From Vibrio methylphosphonaticus (GTDB lineage Bacteria > Pseudomonadota > Gammaproteobacteria > Enterobacterales > Vibrionaceae): DNA of 64,000 nucleotides. Each line of letters opens with the position of its first letter. The stretch's first letter is position 1. Both the position numbers and the translations under genes were made by a program. The stretch lies in the NCBI RefSeq assembly GCF_023634655.1, contig NZ_JAMKMS010000005.1, positions 124,001 to 188,000 of the forward strand, written 5' to 3'. A model generated the notes under the pieces. It saw only the letters and a list, made by a program, of their open reading frames with translations. It did no database searches and was not told the origin of the DNA. Of this stretch, positions 45,251-54,475 are shown one piece after another.

Positions 45251-47281
45251 ATGGCAAAACTCTTCGAACTTGTTTCAGACTATCAGCCCTCAGGCGATCA
45301 GCCTGCTGCCATTGAGCAGCTATTGGAAGGGCTTGATTCTGGTCTCGCGCATCAAACCTTGTTAGGGGTTACGGGGTCGGGTAAGACGTTTACTTTGGCG
45401 AACGTTGTTGCAACGGCTCAGCGACCGGCCATCATTCTTGCTCCAAATAAAACACTGGCAGCGCAATTATATGGGGAGATGAAAGCATTTTTCCCGAATA
45501 ACGCTGTAGAGTACTTTGTTTCTTACTACGATTATTACCAACCTGAAGCGTACGTACCGACAACGGACACGTTTATCGAGAAGGACTCTTCCGTTAACGC
45601 GCATATTGAACAGATGCGTTTGTCCGCAACGAAAGCCTTACTCGAACGTAAAGATGCCATTATTGTCGCGTCAGTCTCTGCAATTTATGGTCTGGGTGAT
45701 CCGCAGTCGTATTTAAAAATGATGCTACATGTGACCAGAGGTGATGTGTTGGATCAGCGAGACATTATCCGTCGTCTTGCTGAACTGCAGTACTCTCGCA
45801 ACGATGTGGCATTTGAACGTGGTCAGTTCCGTGTTCGTGGTGAAGTCATTGATGTATTCCCTGCTGAATCTGATCAAGAAGCCGTTCGAATTGAAATGTT
45901 CGATGATGAGATAGACTGCATTAGTCTCTTTGACCCACTAACGGGCGTCGTCGTTCAGCGTGACCTTGCTCGCTATACTATTTATCCCAAAACTCACTAC
46001 GTAACGCCAAGAGAGCGGATTTTAGAAGCGATCGAAGATATCAAAGTAGAGCTGAAGTCCCGTCAGGCTTACTTAATGGACAATAATAAATTACTTGAAG
46101 AGCAGCGGATTTCCCAGCGCACTCAGTTCGATCTTGAGATGATGAATGAGTTAGGTTTTTGCTCGGGTATTGAAAACTATTCACGCTATTTGAGTGGTCG
46201 TAGTGAAGGTGAGCCGCCCCCAACGCTATTTGATTATTTACCAGCGGATGGCTTACTGATCATCGACGAATCGCACGTGACGGTTCCGCAAATCGGGGCG
46301 ATGTATAAAGGCGACCGTTCTCGCAAAGAAACGCTCGTGGAATACGGCTTTCGTTTACCGTCGGCGTTGGATAACCGCCCGATGAAATTTGATGAATTTG
46401 AAATGCTCGCGCCACAAACGATCTATGTTTCTGCCACGCCCGGCAATTATGAAATGGAAAAATCAGTGGGAGCCGTGGCGGATCAAGTGGTTCGTCCTAC
46501 TGGCTTGTTAGATCCAGAATTAGAAGTGAGACCTGTGGCGACACAAGTGGATGATCTTCTATCGGAAGTCAAAATACGAGCGGCGAAAGATGAGCGAGTG
46601 TTGGTGACGACGTTAACGAAACGTATGGCGGAAGATTTAACCGAATATTTGAGTGAGCATGGCGTGCGTGTTCGTTATTTACATTCCGATATTGATACCG
46701 TGGAGCGTGTTGAGATTATCCGCGATCTTCGTTTGGGTGTGTTTGATGTTCTGGTTGGCATCAACTTGTTGCGAGAAGGTCTTGATATGCCAGAAGTCTC
46801 GTTGGTTGCGATTTTAGATGCCGATAAAGAAGGCTTCCTTCGTTCTGAACGTTCGTTAATTCAGACTATTGGTCGTGCTGCAAGGCACTTGGAAGGGCGT
46901 GCTATTTTGTACGCCGATAAGATCACTAAGTCGATGGAAAAAGCGATGGGCGAAACCAGTCGACGTCGTGAAAAGCAGCATGCCTACAATGAACTTAATG
47001 GACTGGTTCCAATGGCATTGAAAAGAAATGTTAAGGATATTATGGAGCTGGGCAGCGCGACGAAAGCCCGTAATAAACAGCCGTCTAAGCAAGTGCCACT
47101 ATCAAAGGTAGCAGAGCCATCCCAGACTTATGTCGCGATGTCTTCTCAAGATATAGAGAAGAAAATCCTGACACTAGAAGCAGAGATGTATCGTCATGCT
47201 CAGAACCTTGAATTTGAGCAGGCAGCCCAAAAACGCGATGAAATAGAAAAACTTAGAGCACATTTCATTGCCAACAGTTAA
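45251..47281 (+). CDS. uvrB: UvrABC excinuclease subunit B
   Basis: It holds damaged DNA and hands it to UvrC in nucleotide excision repair. ATG 45251 ([18 protein letters not shown]) fits the family start and gives 676 residues (E. coli 673). Walker A is GVTGSGKT (about 39-46), the beta-hairpin is [12 protein letters not shown], and the helicase motifs include DESHVTVPQ and QTIGRAARH. The C-terminal UVR domain ends the protein ([27 protein letters not shown]). It is a single gene upstream of luxO. Confidence 0.97.
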   Translation: MAKLFELVSDYQPSGDQPAAIEQLLEGLDSGLAHQTLLGVTGSGKTFTLANVVATAQRPAIILAPNKTLAAQLYGEMKAFFPNNAVEYFVSYYDYYQPEAYVPTTDTFIEKDSSVNAHIEQMRLSATKALLERKDAIIVASVSAIYGLGDPQSYLKMMLHVTRGDVLDQRDIIRRLAELQYSRNDVAFERGQFRVRGEVIDVFPAESDQEAVRIEMFDDEIDCISLFDPLTGVVVQRDLARYTIYPKTHYVTPRERILEAIEDIKVELKSRQAYLMDNNKLLEEQRISQRTQFDLEMMNELGFCSGIENYSRYLSGRSEGEPPPTLFDYLPADGLLIIDESHVTVPQIGAMYKGDRSRKETLVEYGFRLPSALDNRPMKFDEFEMLAPQTIYVSATPGNYEMEKSVGAVADQVVRPTGLLDPELEVRPVATQVDDLLSEVKIRAAKDERVLVTTLTKRMAEDLTEYLSEHGVRVRYLHSDIDTVERVEIIRDLRLGVFDVLVGINLLREGLDMPEVSLVAILDADKEGFLRSERSLIQTIGRAARHLEGRAILYADKITKSMEKAMGETSRRREKQHAYNELNGLVPMALKRNVKDIMELGSATKARNKQPSKQVPLSKVAEPSQTYVAMSSQDIEKKILTLEAEMYRHAQNLEFEQAAQKRDEIEKLRAHFIANS

Positions 47282-47339
47282 CAAAGCTCATCATCTTTGT
47301 TAATTCGCTCAAAGATTGGGCATTGAAGTATTTAGCTCT

Positions 47340-47387
47340 GATTGGAATGAGCATAGATTGGAATGAACATAGATTGGAATTAGCATT
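47340..47387. repeat. Three tandem 16-bp units upstream of luxO
   Basis: GATTGGAATGAGCATA, GATTGGAATGAACATA and GATTGGAATTAGCATT lie head to tail in the 155-bp uvrB-luxO gap, where other vibrios carry qrr1. Confidence 0.85.
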
Positions 47388-47436
47388 AGACGTGTGCTGA
47401 ATGTGCCCTCGTCTTTCACAATATTAGTTAGGAATT

Positions 47437-48837
47437 ATGCAGCAGATTATTAGTGAGCCAAAATCTCGTTATCTCTTAATGGTAGAAGATACCGCTTCCG
47501 TTGCCGCGCTCTATCGCTCATACCTAACTCCGCTAGGTATTGATATCAATATTGTCGGCAATGGACGAGACGCGATTCACAGCCTAGCTCACCGCACCCC
47601 TGATTTAATACTGCTAGACTTGCGTTTGCCAGATATGACAGGAATGGATGTACTCGATGCCGTTCGCGAAGTGAACCCTAATGTACCGGTTATTTTCATG
47701 ACGGCTCATGGTTCTATCGATATTGCCGTAGACGCGATGCAGCATGGCGCGCAAGACTTCTTAATTAAACCTTGTGAAGCAGACCGCTTGCGTGTCACGG
47801 TGAATAACGCGATTCGTAAAGCGTCAAAAATGCGCGATGAGCTTAATGAGACGGGTAGCCCCAGTTATCAAGGTTTCATTGGTAGTAGCCAGACAATGCA
47901 GGCGGTGTATCGCACCATCGATTCGGCCGCGACCAGTAAAGCCAGTATTTTCATCACCGGTGAAAGTGGTACCGGCAAAGAAGTGTGCGCGGAAGCGATT
48001 CACGCTGCGAGTCGACGCGGCGATAAACCATTCATTGCGATTAACTGTGCTGCCATCCCTAAAGACCTGATTGAAAGTGAGTTATTTGGTCACGTGAAAG
48101 GTGCGTTTACGGGAGCGGCTACCGATCGACAAGGTGCGGCAGAACTGGCCGACGGTGGCACGTTATTTCTTGATGAACTGTGTGAAATGGATTTAGAACT
48201 GCAGACGAAATTGCTGCGTTTTATTCAAACCGGTACCTTTCAAAAAGTAGGGTCGTCACGAATGAAAAAAGTCGACGTCCGTTTTGTGTCTGCGACGAAC
48301 CGAGATCCTTGGAAGGAAGTAGAAGAAGGGCGTTTTCGTGAAGATCTGTATTACCGCTTATATGTGATACCGCTGCACTTGCCACCGCTTCGGGAGCGAG
48401 GCGAAGATGTGATTGAAATTGCCTATTCACTACTCGGGTTCATGTCACACGAGGAAGGAAAGAGTTTTGTCCGTTTTTCTCAGGATGTCATTGATCGGTT
48501 TATTCAATATGAGTGGCCGGGCAACGTGAGACAGTTACAAAATGTTCTACGTAACGTGGTGGTACTTAATCAAGGCAAAGAGATTTTATTAGGTATGCTT
48601 CCGCCGCCGCTCAATATTCCCGTTGAAGCGAAGGTTGTGACCATTGAGCCAGCGGCTAACACGGCTTTTCGACCGCAAGACATTGTCCCACTTCATCAAA
48701 GTGAACGAGCGATCATTGAACAAGCGATCGAAGCTTGTGACGGTAATATCCCTATTGCCGCGAGGTATTTAAGTGTTAGCCCGTCTACCATTTATAGAAA
48801 AATCCAAGCATGGACTGCCAGTGAGAAAAATGCATGA
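47437..48837 (+). CDS. luxO: Quorum-sensing sigma-54 response regulator LuxO
   Basis: An NtrC-family activator. Phosphorylated at low cell density by LuxU, it turns on sigma-54 promoters of Qrr small RNAs. The receiver domain has the phospho-accepting Asp61 ([13 protein letters not shown]). The AAA+ domain has Walker A GESGTGKE (about 171-178) and the sigma-54 contact loop GAFTGA. The C-terminal Fis-type helix-turn-helix ends [16 protein letters not shown]. At 466 residues it is normal length. The luxU start overlaps its stop by 4 bp. Confidence 0.97.
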   Translation: MQQIISEPKSRYLLMVEDTASVAALYRSYLTPLGIDINIVGNGRDAIHSLAHRTPDLILLDLRLPDMTGMDVLDAVREVNPNVPVIFMTAHGSIDIAVDAMQHGAQDFLIKPCEADRLRVTVNNAIRKASKMRDELNETGSPSYQGFIGSSQTMQAVYRTIDSAATSKASIFITGESGTGKEVCAEAIHAASRRGDKPFIAINCAAIPKDLIESELFGHVKGAFTGAATDRQGAAELADGGTLFLDELCEMDLELQTKLLRFIQTGTFQKVGSSRMKKVDVRFVSATNRDPWKEVEEGRFREDLYYRLYVIPLHLPPLRERGEDVIEIAYSLLGFMSHEEGKSFVRFSQDVIDRFIQYEWPGNVRQLQNVLRNVVVLNQGKEILLGMLPPPLNIPVEAKVVTIEPAANTAFRPQDIVPLHQSERAIIEQAIEACDGNIPIAARYLSVSPSTIYRKIQAWTASEKNA

Positions 48838-49181
48838 ATTATATGAATCACGATACAGTAACAAAATTAGGCTCTGAGATTGGAATGGACAATTTACCTA
48901 TTTTACTGGGTATTTTTACCGGGGAGCTCGTGACCTATCAAGACCAGTTAACCGCGGGGACACTGAGTGAAAAAGTCGAGTGCATGAAAGAAATCTCCCA
49001 TGCATTAAAAAGCAGTGCGGCCAGTTTTGGTGCTGAGGCGTTATGTGATTTTGCGCTTGCGGTTGACAGTGATGCAAAGGGAGAAGGACTGCAGAACGAC
49101 CAAAATCGTGTTGATGCGATGCTTAGTCACTTGCACGCAACGCATGAGCAATACGTCGAATTTTTAAACGGTTTGGATTGA
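48834..49181 (+). CDS. luxU: Phosphorelay protein LuxU
   Basis: A 115-residue HPt protein that passes phosphate from the LuxN/LuxPQ/CqsS-type kinases to LuxO. The acceptor is His56 in [15 protein letters not shown], which is identical to the motif of known LuxU proteins. ATG 48834 sits in the luxO stop (ATGA), ensuring coupled synthesis; ATG 48843 (MNHDTV) is an alternative. Confidence 0.96.
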   Translation: MNYMNHDTVTKLGSEIGMDNLPILLGIFTGELVTYQDQLTAGTLSEKVECMKEISHALKSSAASFGAEALCDFALAVDSDAKGEGLQNDQNRVDAMLSHLHATHEQYVEFLNGLD

Positions 49182-49241
49182 ATCGAGAATACCTTAGGCT
49201 GAATTGAGAATACTTTAGGCTGAACTGAGAATAAACCTAGG
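49179..49241. repeat. Three tandem 21-bp units after luxU
   Basis: TGAATCGAGAATACCTTAGGC, TGAATTGAGAATACTTTAGGC and TGAACTGAGAATAAACCTAGG, each beginning with TGA; the first TGA is the luxU stop. The third unit forms the left arm of the following hairpin. Confidence 0.85.
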
Positions 49242-49262
49242 GGGTCGGTACCTAGGTTTGTT
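49233..49262. terminator. Terminator between luxU and yvcK
   Basis: AAACCTAGG / CCTAGGTTT stem (49233-49241, 49251-49259) with a 9-base loop, between two convergent genes; T-rich on the plus side. Confidence 0.65.
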
Positions 49263-49292
49263 GCCATTAATTACAAGCTAACCATCATGATT

Positions 49293-50186
49293 TTACTTTG
49301 ATGAAAGTAGTGAGGTGATGACGTGTTTAAGTTTTTCACGGTCATGGCGCCAATCTCGATTCGGCGAAGCAAGCGGCCGTGTGATGCATGGCCAGTCATC
49401 CATTAGCTCCGGATGTGCTTCTTCACCAAGAATAATATCTAGTTTGCGCCCTTGTAATGCGCGTTCGCACCATTCTAGTTTTTGCTTCAGCGTCATTCTT
49501 CCTGCCGGTCCGTATTCAGGTGACAGGTTCTCAACAAAAACAATTTTGGCGTGCTTGTTTTGATTCATTGCCTTGCTAATGTCTGCCAGCAGTAGCGGAG
49601 GCATAATGCTGGTTAGAAAGCTGCCTGGGCCAAGAATAATGCAATCTGCTGCCAATATAGCTTCTACCGCTTCTCTTGTTGCGGGCACGATAGGGTCTAA
49701 ATCTAAGCGTTGTAAATCTTGCTCCATTTCGTCGACGGAGGTTTCACCAGTGACCCAGCTGCCTTCGACCGAGAGCGCAGTAAGATCAGAAGGGTGTTCA
49801 GACATTGGAATAATATTCACGTCTACATTAAGCATACTGCGGATCAAATCGATGGCCTCTAAAGGGCGAACCGACAAGTTATCAAGTGCCGTGAGCATGA
49901 GGTTGCCAAGGTTGTGACCGTTTAGTTCTCCAGCGCCACGAAAGCGGTATTCAAACATCATGGAGCTAATCGAAGGCTCGGTGATCAATTGATTGATACA
50001 ATTGCGAGTATCGCCCCAAGCGATTCCACCTTGGCAATCACGAATACGGCCCGTAGAGCCACCATTATCTGTCGTCGCAACAATCCCAGTTGCGTTTGAC
50101 CCAAAATCAGCTAGAGCGGCCAACATACGCCCGAGCCCATGACCGCCGCCAACTGCTACGACTTTGTTTGATGAATATATGCTCAT
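49293..50186 (-). CDS. yvcK: YvcK/YbhK family gluconeogenesis factor
   Basis: A CofD-like Rossmann protein needed in other bacteria for growth on gluconeogenic carbon and for cell shape; the mechanism is unclear. It starts VVAVGGGHGLGRMLAAL, followed by the TTDNGGSTGRIRD loop that binds the nucleotide-sugar in the family. Conserved GPGSFLTSIMPPLL and FVENLSPEYGPAGRMTL follow. At 297 residues it is normal length. It is divergent from moaA, the same order as ybhK-moaA in E. coli. Confidence 0.92.
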   Translation of the reverse strand: MSIYSSNKVVAVGGGHGLGRMLAALADFGSNATGIVATTDNGGSTGRIRDCQGGIAWGDTRNCINQLITEPSISSMMFEYRFRGAGELNGHNLGNLMLTALDNLSVRPLEAIDLIRSMLNVDVNIIPMSEHPSDLTALSVEGSWVTGETSVDEMEQDLQRLDLDPIVPATREAVEAILAADCIILGPGSFLTSIMPPLLLADISKAMNQNKHAKIVFVENLSPEYGPAGRMTLKQKLEWCERALQGRKLDIILGEEAHPELMDDWPCITRPLASPNRDWRHDREKLKHVITSLLSSK

Positions 50187-50394
50187 CTTATTCTTCTTTT
50201 ATGATTTATTTTATCTATACAAGATAAGGGAATTTGTTCAACTGATATACTCAGCTACAATAAAAATGATGAATATGTAAGGTTTTTTTACATTAGAGCT
50301 AGAAAACCATACTGGAATTGAGTATTTTACTCGTAAAGCTGTCCTCGTGAAAATAGCGAAGATTGCCATAACTCCGAGCTCTACACGCTAAGTC

Positions 50395-50499
50395 TTCGCT
50401 GGTATAAGCCAAGATACGCCTTTAGAGCCAGTGACAAGTTGTCACCAGGGCAGGATTGGAAATGATTTTGCCTCCCGTATTTGGAAAGGTGTTCCGTGG
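50395..50499 (+). ncRNA. Molybdenum-cofactor (Moco) riboswitch upstream of moaA
   Basis: The leader holds a perfect small hairpin (GTGACAAGTTGTCAC, about 50429-50443). It ends in the conserved 3' part of the Moco RNA motif: GCCTCCCG, then GGAAAGGTGTTCCGTGG at 50482-50498. The GGAAAGG segment doubles as the moaA ribosome site, and the GTG start lies inside the motif, so ligand binding can hide initiation. The 5' boundary is approximate, and the assignment rests on recall of the E. coli moaA leader pattern. Confidence 0.75.
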
Positions 50500-51485
50500 C
50501 GCAACAATTTGAAGATAAATTCCATCGCAAGTTTTATTACTTGCGCTTGTCTGTTACCGATGTGTGTAACTTTAAATGCACTTATTGCCTGCCAGATGGC
50601 TATAAGCCGCCCGGTCAAAAACGACCGGCTTTTCTGACGCTTCCAGAAATCAAACGCGTAGTGACTGCGTTTGCTGACTGTGGCACGTCTAAAGTTAGGA
50701 TCACTGGTGGTGAGCCTAGTTTAAGAAAAGACTTCCCTGAGATTATCGAGACCGTTGCTAATACCCCAGGTATTGTAAAGGTTGCGACGACGACGAATGG
50801 CTATCGAATGGCTAAACAGGTCGATCAGTGGCAAAGCGCCGGTTTAACGCATATCAATGTCAGTGTTGATAGTCTCGATCCTCGGATGTTTTATCAAATC
50901 ACCGGTGAAAACAAGTTTACCGACGTGATGCATGGGATCGACCGCGCGCTTGAAATTGGTTACAACCAAGTCAAAGTCAACGTCGTATTGATGAAAGACC
51001 TTAATGCTAAAGAGCTTCCCGCCTTCCTTCGTTGGATCAAAGATCGTCCTATTCAATTACGATTCATTGAGCTGATGCAAACGGGTGAGATGGATGACTT
51101 GTTCCAAAAGCATCATGTATCTGGCGTCGACATCCGAAATCAACTTATCGCTAATGGCTGGATTTTAAAAGCCAGAAGTGAAAACGACGGTCCCGCACAA
51201 GTCTTTGTACATGCGGATTATCGTGGTGAGATTGGTTTGATCATGCCGTATGAAAAGAACTTTTGTGAAAGCTGCAATCGTCTTAGAGTCTCCGCCATGG
51301 GCAAGCTGCACTTGTGTTTGTTTGGCGAGCATGGTGTAGAGCTGCGAGATTTGTTGCAACAAGACACTCAAGAACAAGCATTGATCGAGCGTATTCAAGC
51401 GCAACTCCAAACTAAATCAGTGAGTCATTTCTTACAGGATGGAAATTCTGGAATGACACCTCACTTAGCTTCAATTGGCGGCTAG
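50496..51485 (+). CDS. moaA: GTP 3',8-cyclase MoaA
   Basis: The radical-SAM enzyme that starts molybdopterin synthesis. The start is GTG 50496 ([19 protein letters not shown] after initiation), with AAAGG six bases upstream, giving 329 residues as in E. coli; a TTG at 50481 would be inside the riboswitch. The SAM cluster CNFKCTYC is at 24-31 and the C-terminal cluster has CESCNRLR and CLFGEHG. The protein ends with the essential Gly-Gly. It is the first gene of moaABCDE. Confidence 0.97.
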   Translation: MAQQFEDKFHRKFYYLRLSVTDVCNFKCTYCLPDGYKPPGQKRPAFLTLPEIKRVVTAFADCGTSKVRITGGEPSLRKDFPEIIETVANTPGIVKVATTTNGYRMAKQVDQWQSAGLTHINVSVDSLDPRMFYQITGENKFTDVMHGIDRALEIGYNQVKVNVVLMKDLNAKELPAFLRWIKDRPIQLRFIELMQTGEMDDLFQKHHVSGVDIRNQLIANGWILKARSENDGPAQVFVHADYRGEIGLIMPYEKNFCESCNRLRVSAMGKLHLCLFGEHGVELRDLLQQDTQEQALIERIQAQLQTKSVSHFLQDGNSGMTPHLASIGG

Positions 51486-51536
51486 CGCTTAGCCGCTCCA
51501 TAAATTACAAATAAATTTTGATAGGGTGAACAAATC

Positions 51537-52049
51537 ATGGGTCACGCAGAAAGCAAATTTGTGCCTGCTAACATTGCAGTGTTAACCGTTTCTGATACAC
51601 GTACAGAAGATAACGACACATCGGGACGCTATTTAGTTGAGAACTTGCAAGATGCAGGTCATACCCTTGCTGACAAGAAAATTGTTATTGATGATATTTA
51701 CCAAATTCGAGCCATTGTTTCTCAGTGGATTGCCGATGAATCAGTACAGGCCGTGATGATTACAGGTGGTACGGGCTTTACGTCTCGCGATAGTACACCA
51801 GAAGCATTGGTACCGTTATTTGATAAGCAAGTGGAAGGCTTTGGTGAGCTATTCCGTCAAGTATCTTATGAAGAAATTGGCACCTCTACCATTCAATCTC
51901 GCGCCATTGCCGGTTTTGCTAACCACACGGTGATCTTTGCGATGCCAGGTTCAACGGGCGCTTGTCGCACGGGCTGGACGAAGATTATTAAGCAGCAGAT
52001 GGACGCGAGTCATCGCCCTTGTAACTTTATGCCACACCTGAGTATCTAA
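51537..52049 (+). CDS. moaB: Molybdenum cofactor biosynthesis protein B
   Basis: A MogA/MoaB-fold protein of 170 residues with the nucleotide-binding core [16 protein letters not shown] and [18 protein letters not shown]. Related enzymes adenylylate molybdopterin; the E. coli MoaB itself seems dispensable. It lies 51 bp after moaA and 10 bp before moaC. Confidence 0.95.
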   Translation: MGHAESKFVPANIAVLTVSDTRTEDNDTSGRYLVENLQDAGHTLADKKIVIDDIYQIRAIVSQWIADESVQAVMITGGTGFTSRDSTPEALVPLFDKQVEGFGELFRQVSYEEIGTSTIQSRAIAGFANHTVIFAMPGSTGACRTGWTKIIKQQMDASHRPCNFMPHLSI

Positions 52050-52059
52050 GGGAGCAGGA

Positions 52060-52539
52060 ATGTCAGAATTTACTCATATTAATGCCTCAGGCGAAGCCAA
52101 TATGGTAGACGTCTCTGCCAAAGCAGAAACCGTGCGCGAAGCGCGTGCAGAAGCGTTTGTTCACATGGCACCAGACACACTAAAGATGATTACTTCGGGA
52201 AATCATCACAAAGGTGACGTGTTTGCGACCGCTCGTATTGCTGGTATTCAAGCGGCGAAGAAAACCTGGGATCTTATTCCTCTATGTCACCCTTTGCTTC
52301 TTTCTAAAGTAGAAGTACAGCTAGAAGCGATCGAAACGGAAAATAAAGTACGTATCGAGTCTGTGTGTAAGCTAGCGGGTAAAACAGGTGTAGAAATGGA
52401 AGCGCTGACGGCGGCGTCTGTAGCCGCTTTGACCATTTACGATATGTGTAAAGCAGTACAAAAAGACATGGTTATTGAAAACGTTCGTTTACTTGAAAAA
52501 ACGGGCGGAAAATCAGGACACTTCAAGGTGGAATCATGA
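52060..52539 (+). CDS. moaC: Cyclic pyranopterin monophosphate synthase
   Basis: It acts after MoaA to form cPMP. Of 159 residues. Family motifs: [32 protein letters not shown] and [30 protein letters not shown] precedes the ATG. Its stop overlaps the moaD start by 4 bp. Confidence 0.96.
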   Translation: MSEFTHINASGEANMVDVSAKAETVREARAEAFVHMAPDTLKMITSGNHHKGDVFATARIAGIQAAKKTWDLIPLCHPLLLSKVEVQLEAIETENKVRIESVCKLAGKTGVEMEALTAASVAALTIYDMCKAVQKDMVIENVRLLEKTGGKSGHFKVES

Positions 52540-52781
52540 TTAAAGTACTTTTTTTTGCACAGACTCGCGAGCTGATCGGTAAAGACAGTGTGGAGCTTGA
52601 AGGCGAGTTTATTACCATTGAAGATATTCGTGCTCACCTTGCTGCCCAGCAGGGTAAGTGGGAGTTAGCTCTTGAAAGTGGTAAGTTGCTTGCTGCACTT
52701 AATCAAAATATTGTCGCCCTAGATGAAAAAGTTCAAGACGGCGATGAAATTGCTTTCTTTCCTCCAGTAACGGGAGGCTAA
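52536..52781 (+). CDS. moaD: Molybdopterin synthase small subunit (sulfur carrier)
   Basis: An 81-residue ubiquitin-fold protein ([21 protein letters not shown]) ending FFPPVTGG. The terminal Gly-Gly is thiocarboxylated to supply sulfur to cPMP. Coupled to moaC by a 4-bp overlap, with moaE starting one base after its stop. Confidence 0.95.
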   Translation: MIKVLFFAQTRELIGKDSVELEGEFITIEDIRAHLAAQQGKWELALESGKLLAALNQNIVALDEKVQDGDEIAFFPPVTGG

Positions 52782-52782
52782 G

Positions 52783-53241
52783 ATGACTTTAAGAGTATCC
52801 GTTCAACACGAAGACTTTTCAGTCGGCGCTGAATACGATGCGTTAGCTGAAGGTACCGCGTCGGGTGCAATTGTCACATTTACTGGCAAAGTTCGCGATA
52901 TGAATTTGGGCGATAATGTCACAGGTTTATCGCTAGAGCATTATCCGGGAATGACAGAGCGTTCGTTAGAAAAGATCTGTGATGACGCAGAAGCGCGTTG
53001 GATGCTGAATGGTATTCGTGTGATTCATCGTGTCGGTGATCTGGATGCAGGCGACCAAATTGTATTTGTTGGTGTGTCTAGTGCTCATCGTGGTTCGGCG
53101 TTTGAAGCGTGCGAATTCATAATGGATTACCTTAAAACCAAAGCGCCGTTTTGGAAGAAAGAACGAACCACTGAATCCACTCGTTGGGTTGAGTCTCGAG
53201 ATTCCGACACCGAAGCTGCTGCGCGTTGGCAGGAAAAATAA
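52783..53241 (+). CDS. moaE: Molybdopterin synthase large subunit
   Basis: The catalytic partner of MoaD, 152 residues. Motifs: GAIVTFTGKVRD, LSLEHYPGMTE, VIHRVGDL and the active-site Lys segment YLKTKAPFWKKE. It closes the moaABCDE operon; a strong terminator follows. Confidence 0.96.
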   Translation: MTLRVSVQHEDFSVGAEYDALAEGTASGAIVTFTGKVRDMNLGDNVTGLSLEHYPGMTERSLEKICDDAEARWMLNGIRVIHRVGDLDAGDQIVFVGVSSAHRGSAFEACEFIMDYLKTKAPFWKKERTTESTRWVESRDSDTEAAARWQEK

Positions 53242-53249
53242 TCTCAATG

Positions 53250-53281
53250 AAAAGAGCATGTCGATGACATGCTCTTTTTTT
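53250..53281 (+). terminator. Terminator after moaE
   Basis: AAAGAGCATGTC-GAT-GACATGCTCTTT hairpin followed by TTTT; it overlaps the stop region of the convergent phosphatase gene. Confidence 0.9.
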
Positions 53282-53282
53282 A

Positions 53283-54086
53283 TTACTCGATAGTGGCTAA
53301 ATATTTGTCCACCACTTTCAACACACCAGCTTTGTCGTTGCTTGGTGCTATAAAGCGGCTCAGTTTCTTTATCTCTGGATGAGCGTTGTCCATAGCGTAA
53401 GAGTGGTAGCTCTCTTTTAACATTTCGACGTCATTGAAATAGTCACCGAAGCTCATCGTTTCCTCAAACTTAAATCCTAAATGCTGTTGTAAGAAGCGAA
53501 TAGCAGCGCCTTTTGAGGCTTCTTTATTCATCACATCCAACCAAATTTTGGCACTCACGACCACTTGATACTCATCGCCAAAACGATCATTGATGGTGGG
53601 AAAGACATATTGCTCAGCGCCTTCAAAGTTACAGATAGCCACTTTGATAAAATCGTCTTCGACAGAGAGCAGGTCATCTACATATTCGCATCGATGGTAG
53701 TACTTACGGATCTCTTCAAGGGCTCTAGGGTCTTGCGTTTCAATATAGGCGGAATGCTTTCCGCACAGAACCATATAGGTGTTATCTAAAGCTCGGGTGG
53801 TTTTGATGATTGCTTTCGTCGCCGCGGTATCTAAGATGCAGCTGTAAAGCTCTTCATTATTGTGCATGACCAGCGTACCGTTCTCGGCAATAAAAATCAG
53901 TTCATCTTGAATACGAGAAAATATGTCTTTCAGGCTGTAGTACTGACGACCAGACGCGGGTGCAAAGTAAATCCCTTGCTCTTTAATACGTTCGTAGAGA
54001 GGGAAGAAATCCGGAGTCAGTTGGCCATTAGGGTCTAACAGGGTGCCATCCATGTCGGTTGCTATAAACTTGATTGTGCTGTGCAT
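53283..54086 (-). CDS. Cof-type HAD-IIB sugar-phosphate phosphatase (YbiV-like)
   Basis: ATG 54086 (MHSTIKFIATDMDGTLL) is preferred over a TTG at 54104. Motif I is TDMDGTLLDPNG, and motifs III/IV contain Lys in NKEASKGAAIRF and MSFGDYFNDVEML. The 267-residue length and the Cof cap fit the YbiV/SupH subgroup, which hydrolyses sugar phosphates such as those of ribose or fructose. The substrate is not fixed by sequence. Its upstream region holds the small-RNA candidate. Confidence 0.85.
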   Translation of the reverse strand: MHSTIKFIATDMDGTLLDPNGQLTPDFFPLYERIKEQGIYFAPASGRQYYSLKDIFSRIQDELIFIAENGTLVMHNNEELYSCILDTAATKAIIKTTRALDNTYMVLCGKHSAYIETQDPRALEEIRKYYHRCEYVDDLLSVEDDFIKVAICNFEGAEQYVFPTINDRFGDEYQVVVSAKIWLDVMNKEASKGAAIRFLQQHLGFKFEETMSFGDYFNDVEMLKESYHSYAMDNAHPEIKKLSRFIAPSNDKAGVLKVVDKYLATIE

Positions 54087-54176
54087 AGGATATCGCTTGT
54101 TCAAATGGTAAAAGACGTTTTCAGTATACGTAAATCCAGCCGGCGGGGAAGTAAATAACTAGAAACAAAGTGAAGA

Positions 54177-54193
54177 ATCACTATATTGGTGCA
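54177..54193 (+). promoter_or_regulatory. NtrC-like activator site
   Basis: ATCACTA-TAT-TGGTGCA matches the NtrC pattern TGCACYA-N3-TGGTGCA with a full right half and a 5/7 left half. It is centred about 117 bp upstream of the predicted start, a usual enhancer distance. The TGCAA part could also be half a LuxO site, so the activator is not certain. Confidence 0.45.
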
Positions 54194-54274
54194 ACCGCTT
54201 GATGATAGGTCACGACATGTCGGGTTAACGCAGAGTGATTGTTGTTAATTTATTGATATATATTGAGTTTTAAT

Positions 54275-54292
54275 TTTGGCAATATTCTTGCA
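54275..54292 (+). promoter_or_regulatory. Sigma-54 promoter of the small-RNA candidate
   Basis: TTGGCAATATTCTTGCAA has the -24 GG and -12 GC exactly ten bases apart and TTGC at -12, a near-ideal RpoN promoter. Predicted transcription start is about base 54302. Confidence 0.7.
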
Positions 54293-54301
54293 ATCACTTT
54301 G

Positions 54302-54390
54302 ATACCTCTAAATAGAGACCTGACACTGAGTGTCTCACTAATAATAAGTTGGCGATGGTGCGTTCTCATTCATTCGAGGCGCACCTTTTT
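54302..54390 (+). ncRNA. Candidate sigma-54-dependent small RNA (about 89 nt)
   Basis: From the predicted start the transcript can form CTCT-AAAT-AGAG and GACACTGAGTGTC hairpins. A single-stranded A/U-rich part (CTAATAATAAG) of the kind Hfq likes follows. The 3' end is a Rho-independent terminator (GGTGCG ... CGCACC, inner CTC/GAG, then TTTTTT to 54390). There is no open frame of note and no Qrr core sequence. It ends 85 bp before the TTG start of ybiB, so it is a separate unit rather than a leader. Confidence 0.6.
54354..54390 (+). terminator. Terminator of the small-RNA candidate
   Basis: GGTGCG / CGCACC outer stem with inner CTC/GAG pairs around ATTCATTC and a run of six T. Confidence 0.8.
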
Positions 54391-54475
54391 TCTATTGAGT
54401 GATGGGATATGTTGTGGCAGTGGACTGTTCTTAGATTACAATGGCTTCAGTCAGTACATATAAAAAGGATTAAGT

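Noticed and set aside
47282..47436. qrr1 small RNA between uvrB and luxO
   Set aside because: Neither strand shows a TGGCAC-N5-TTGC promoter, LuxO sites or the conserved Qrr core.
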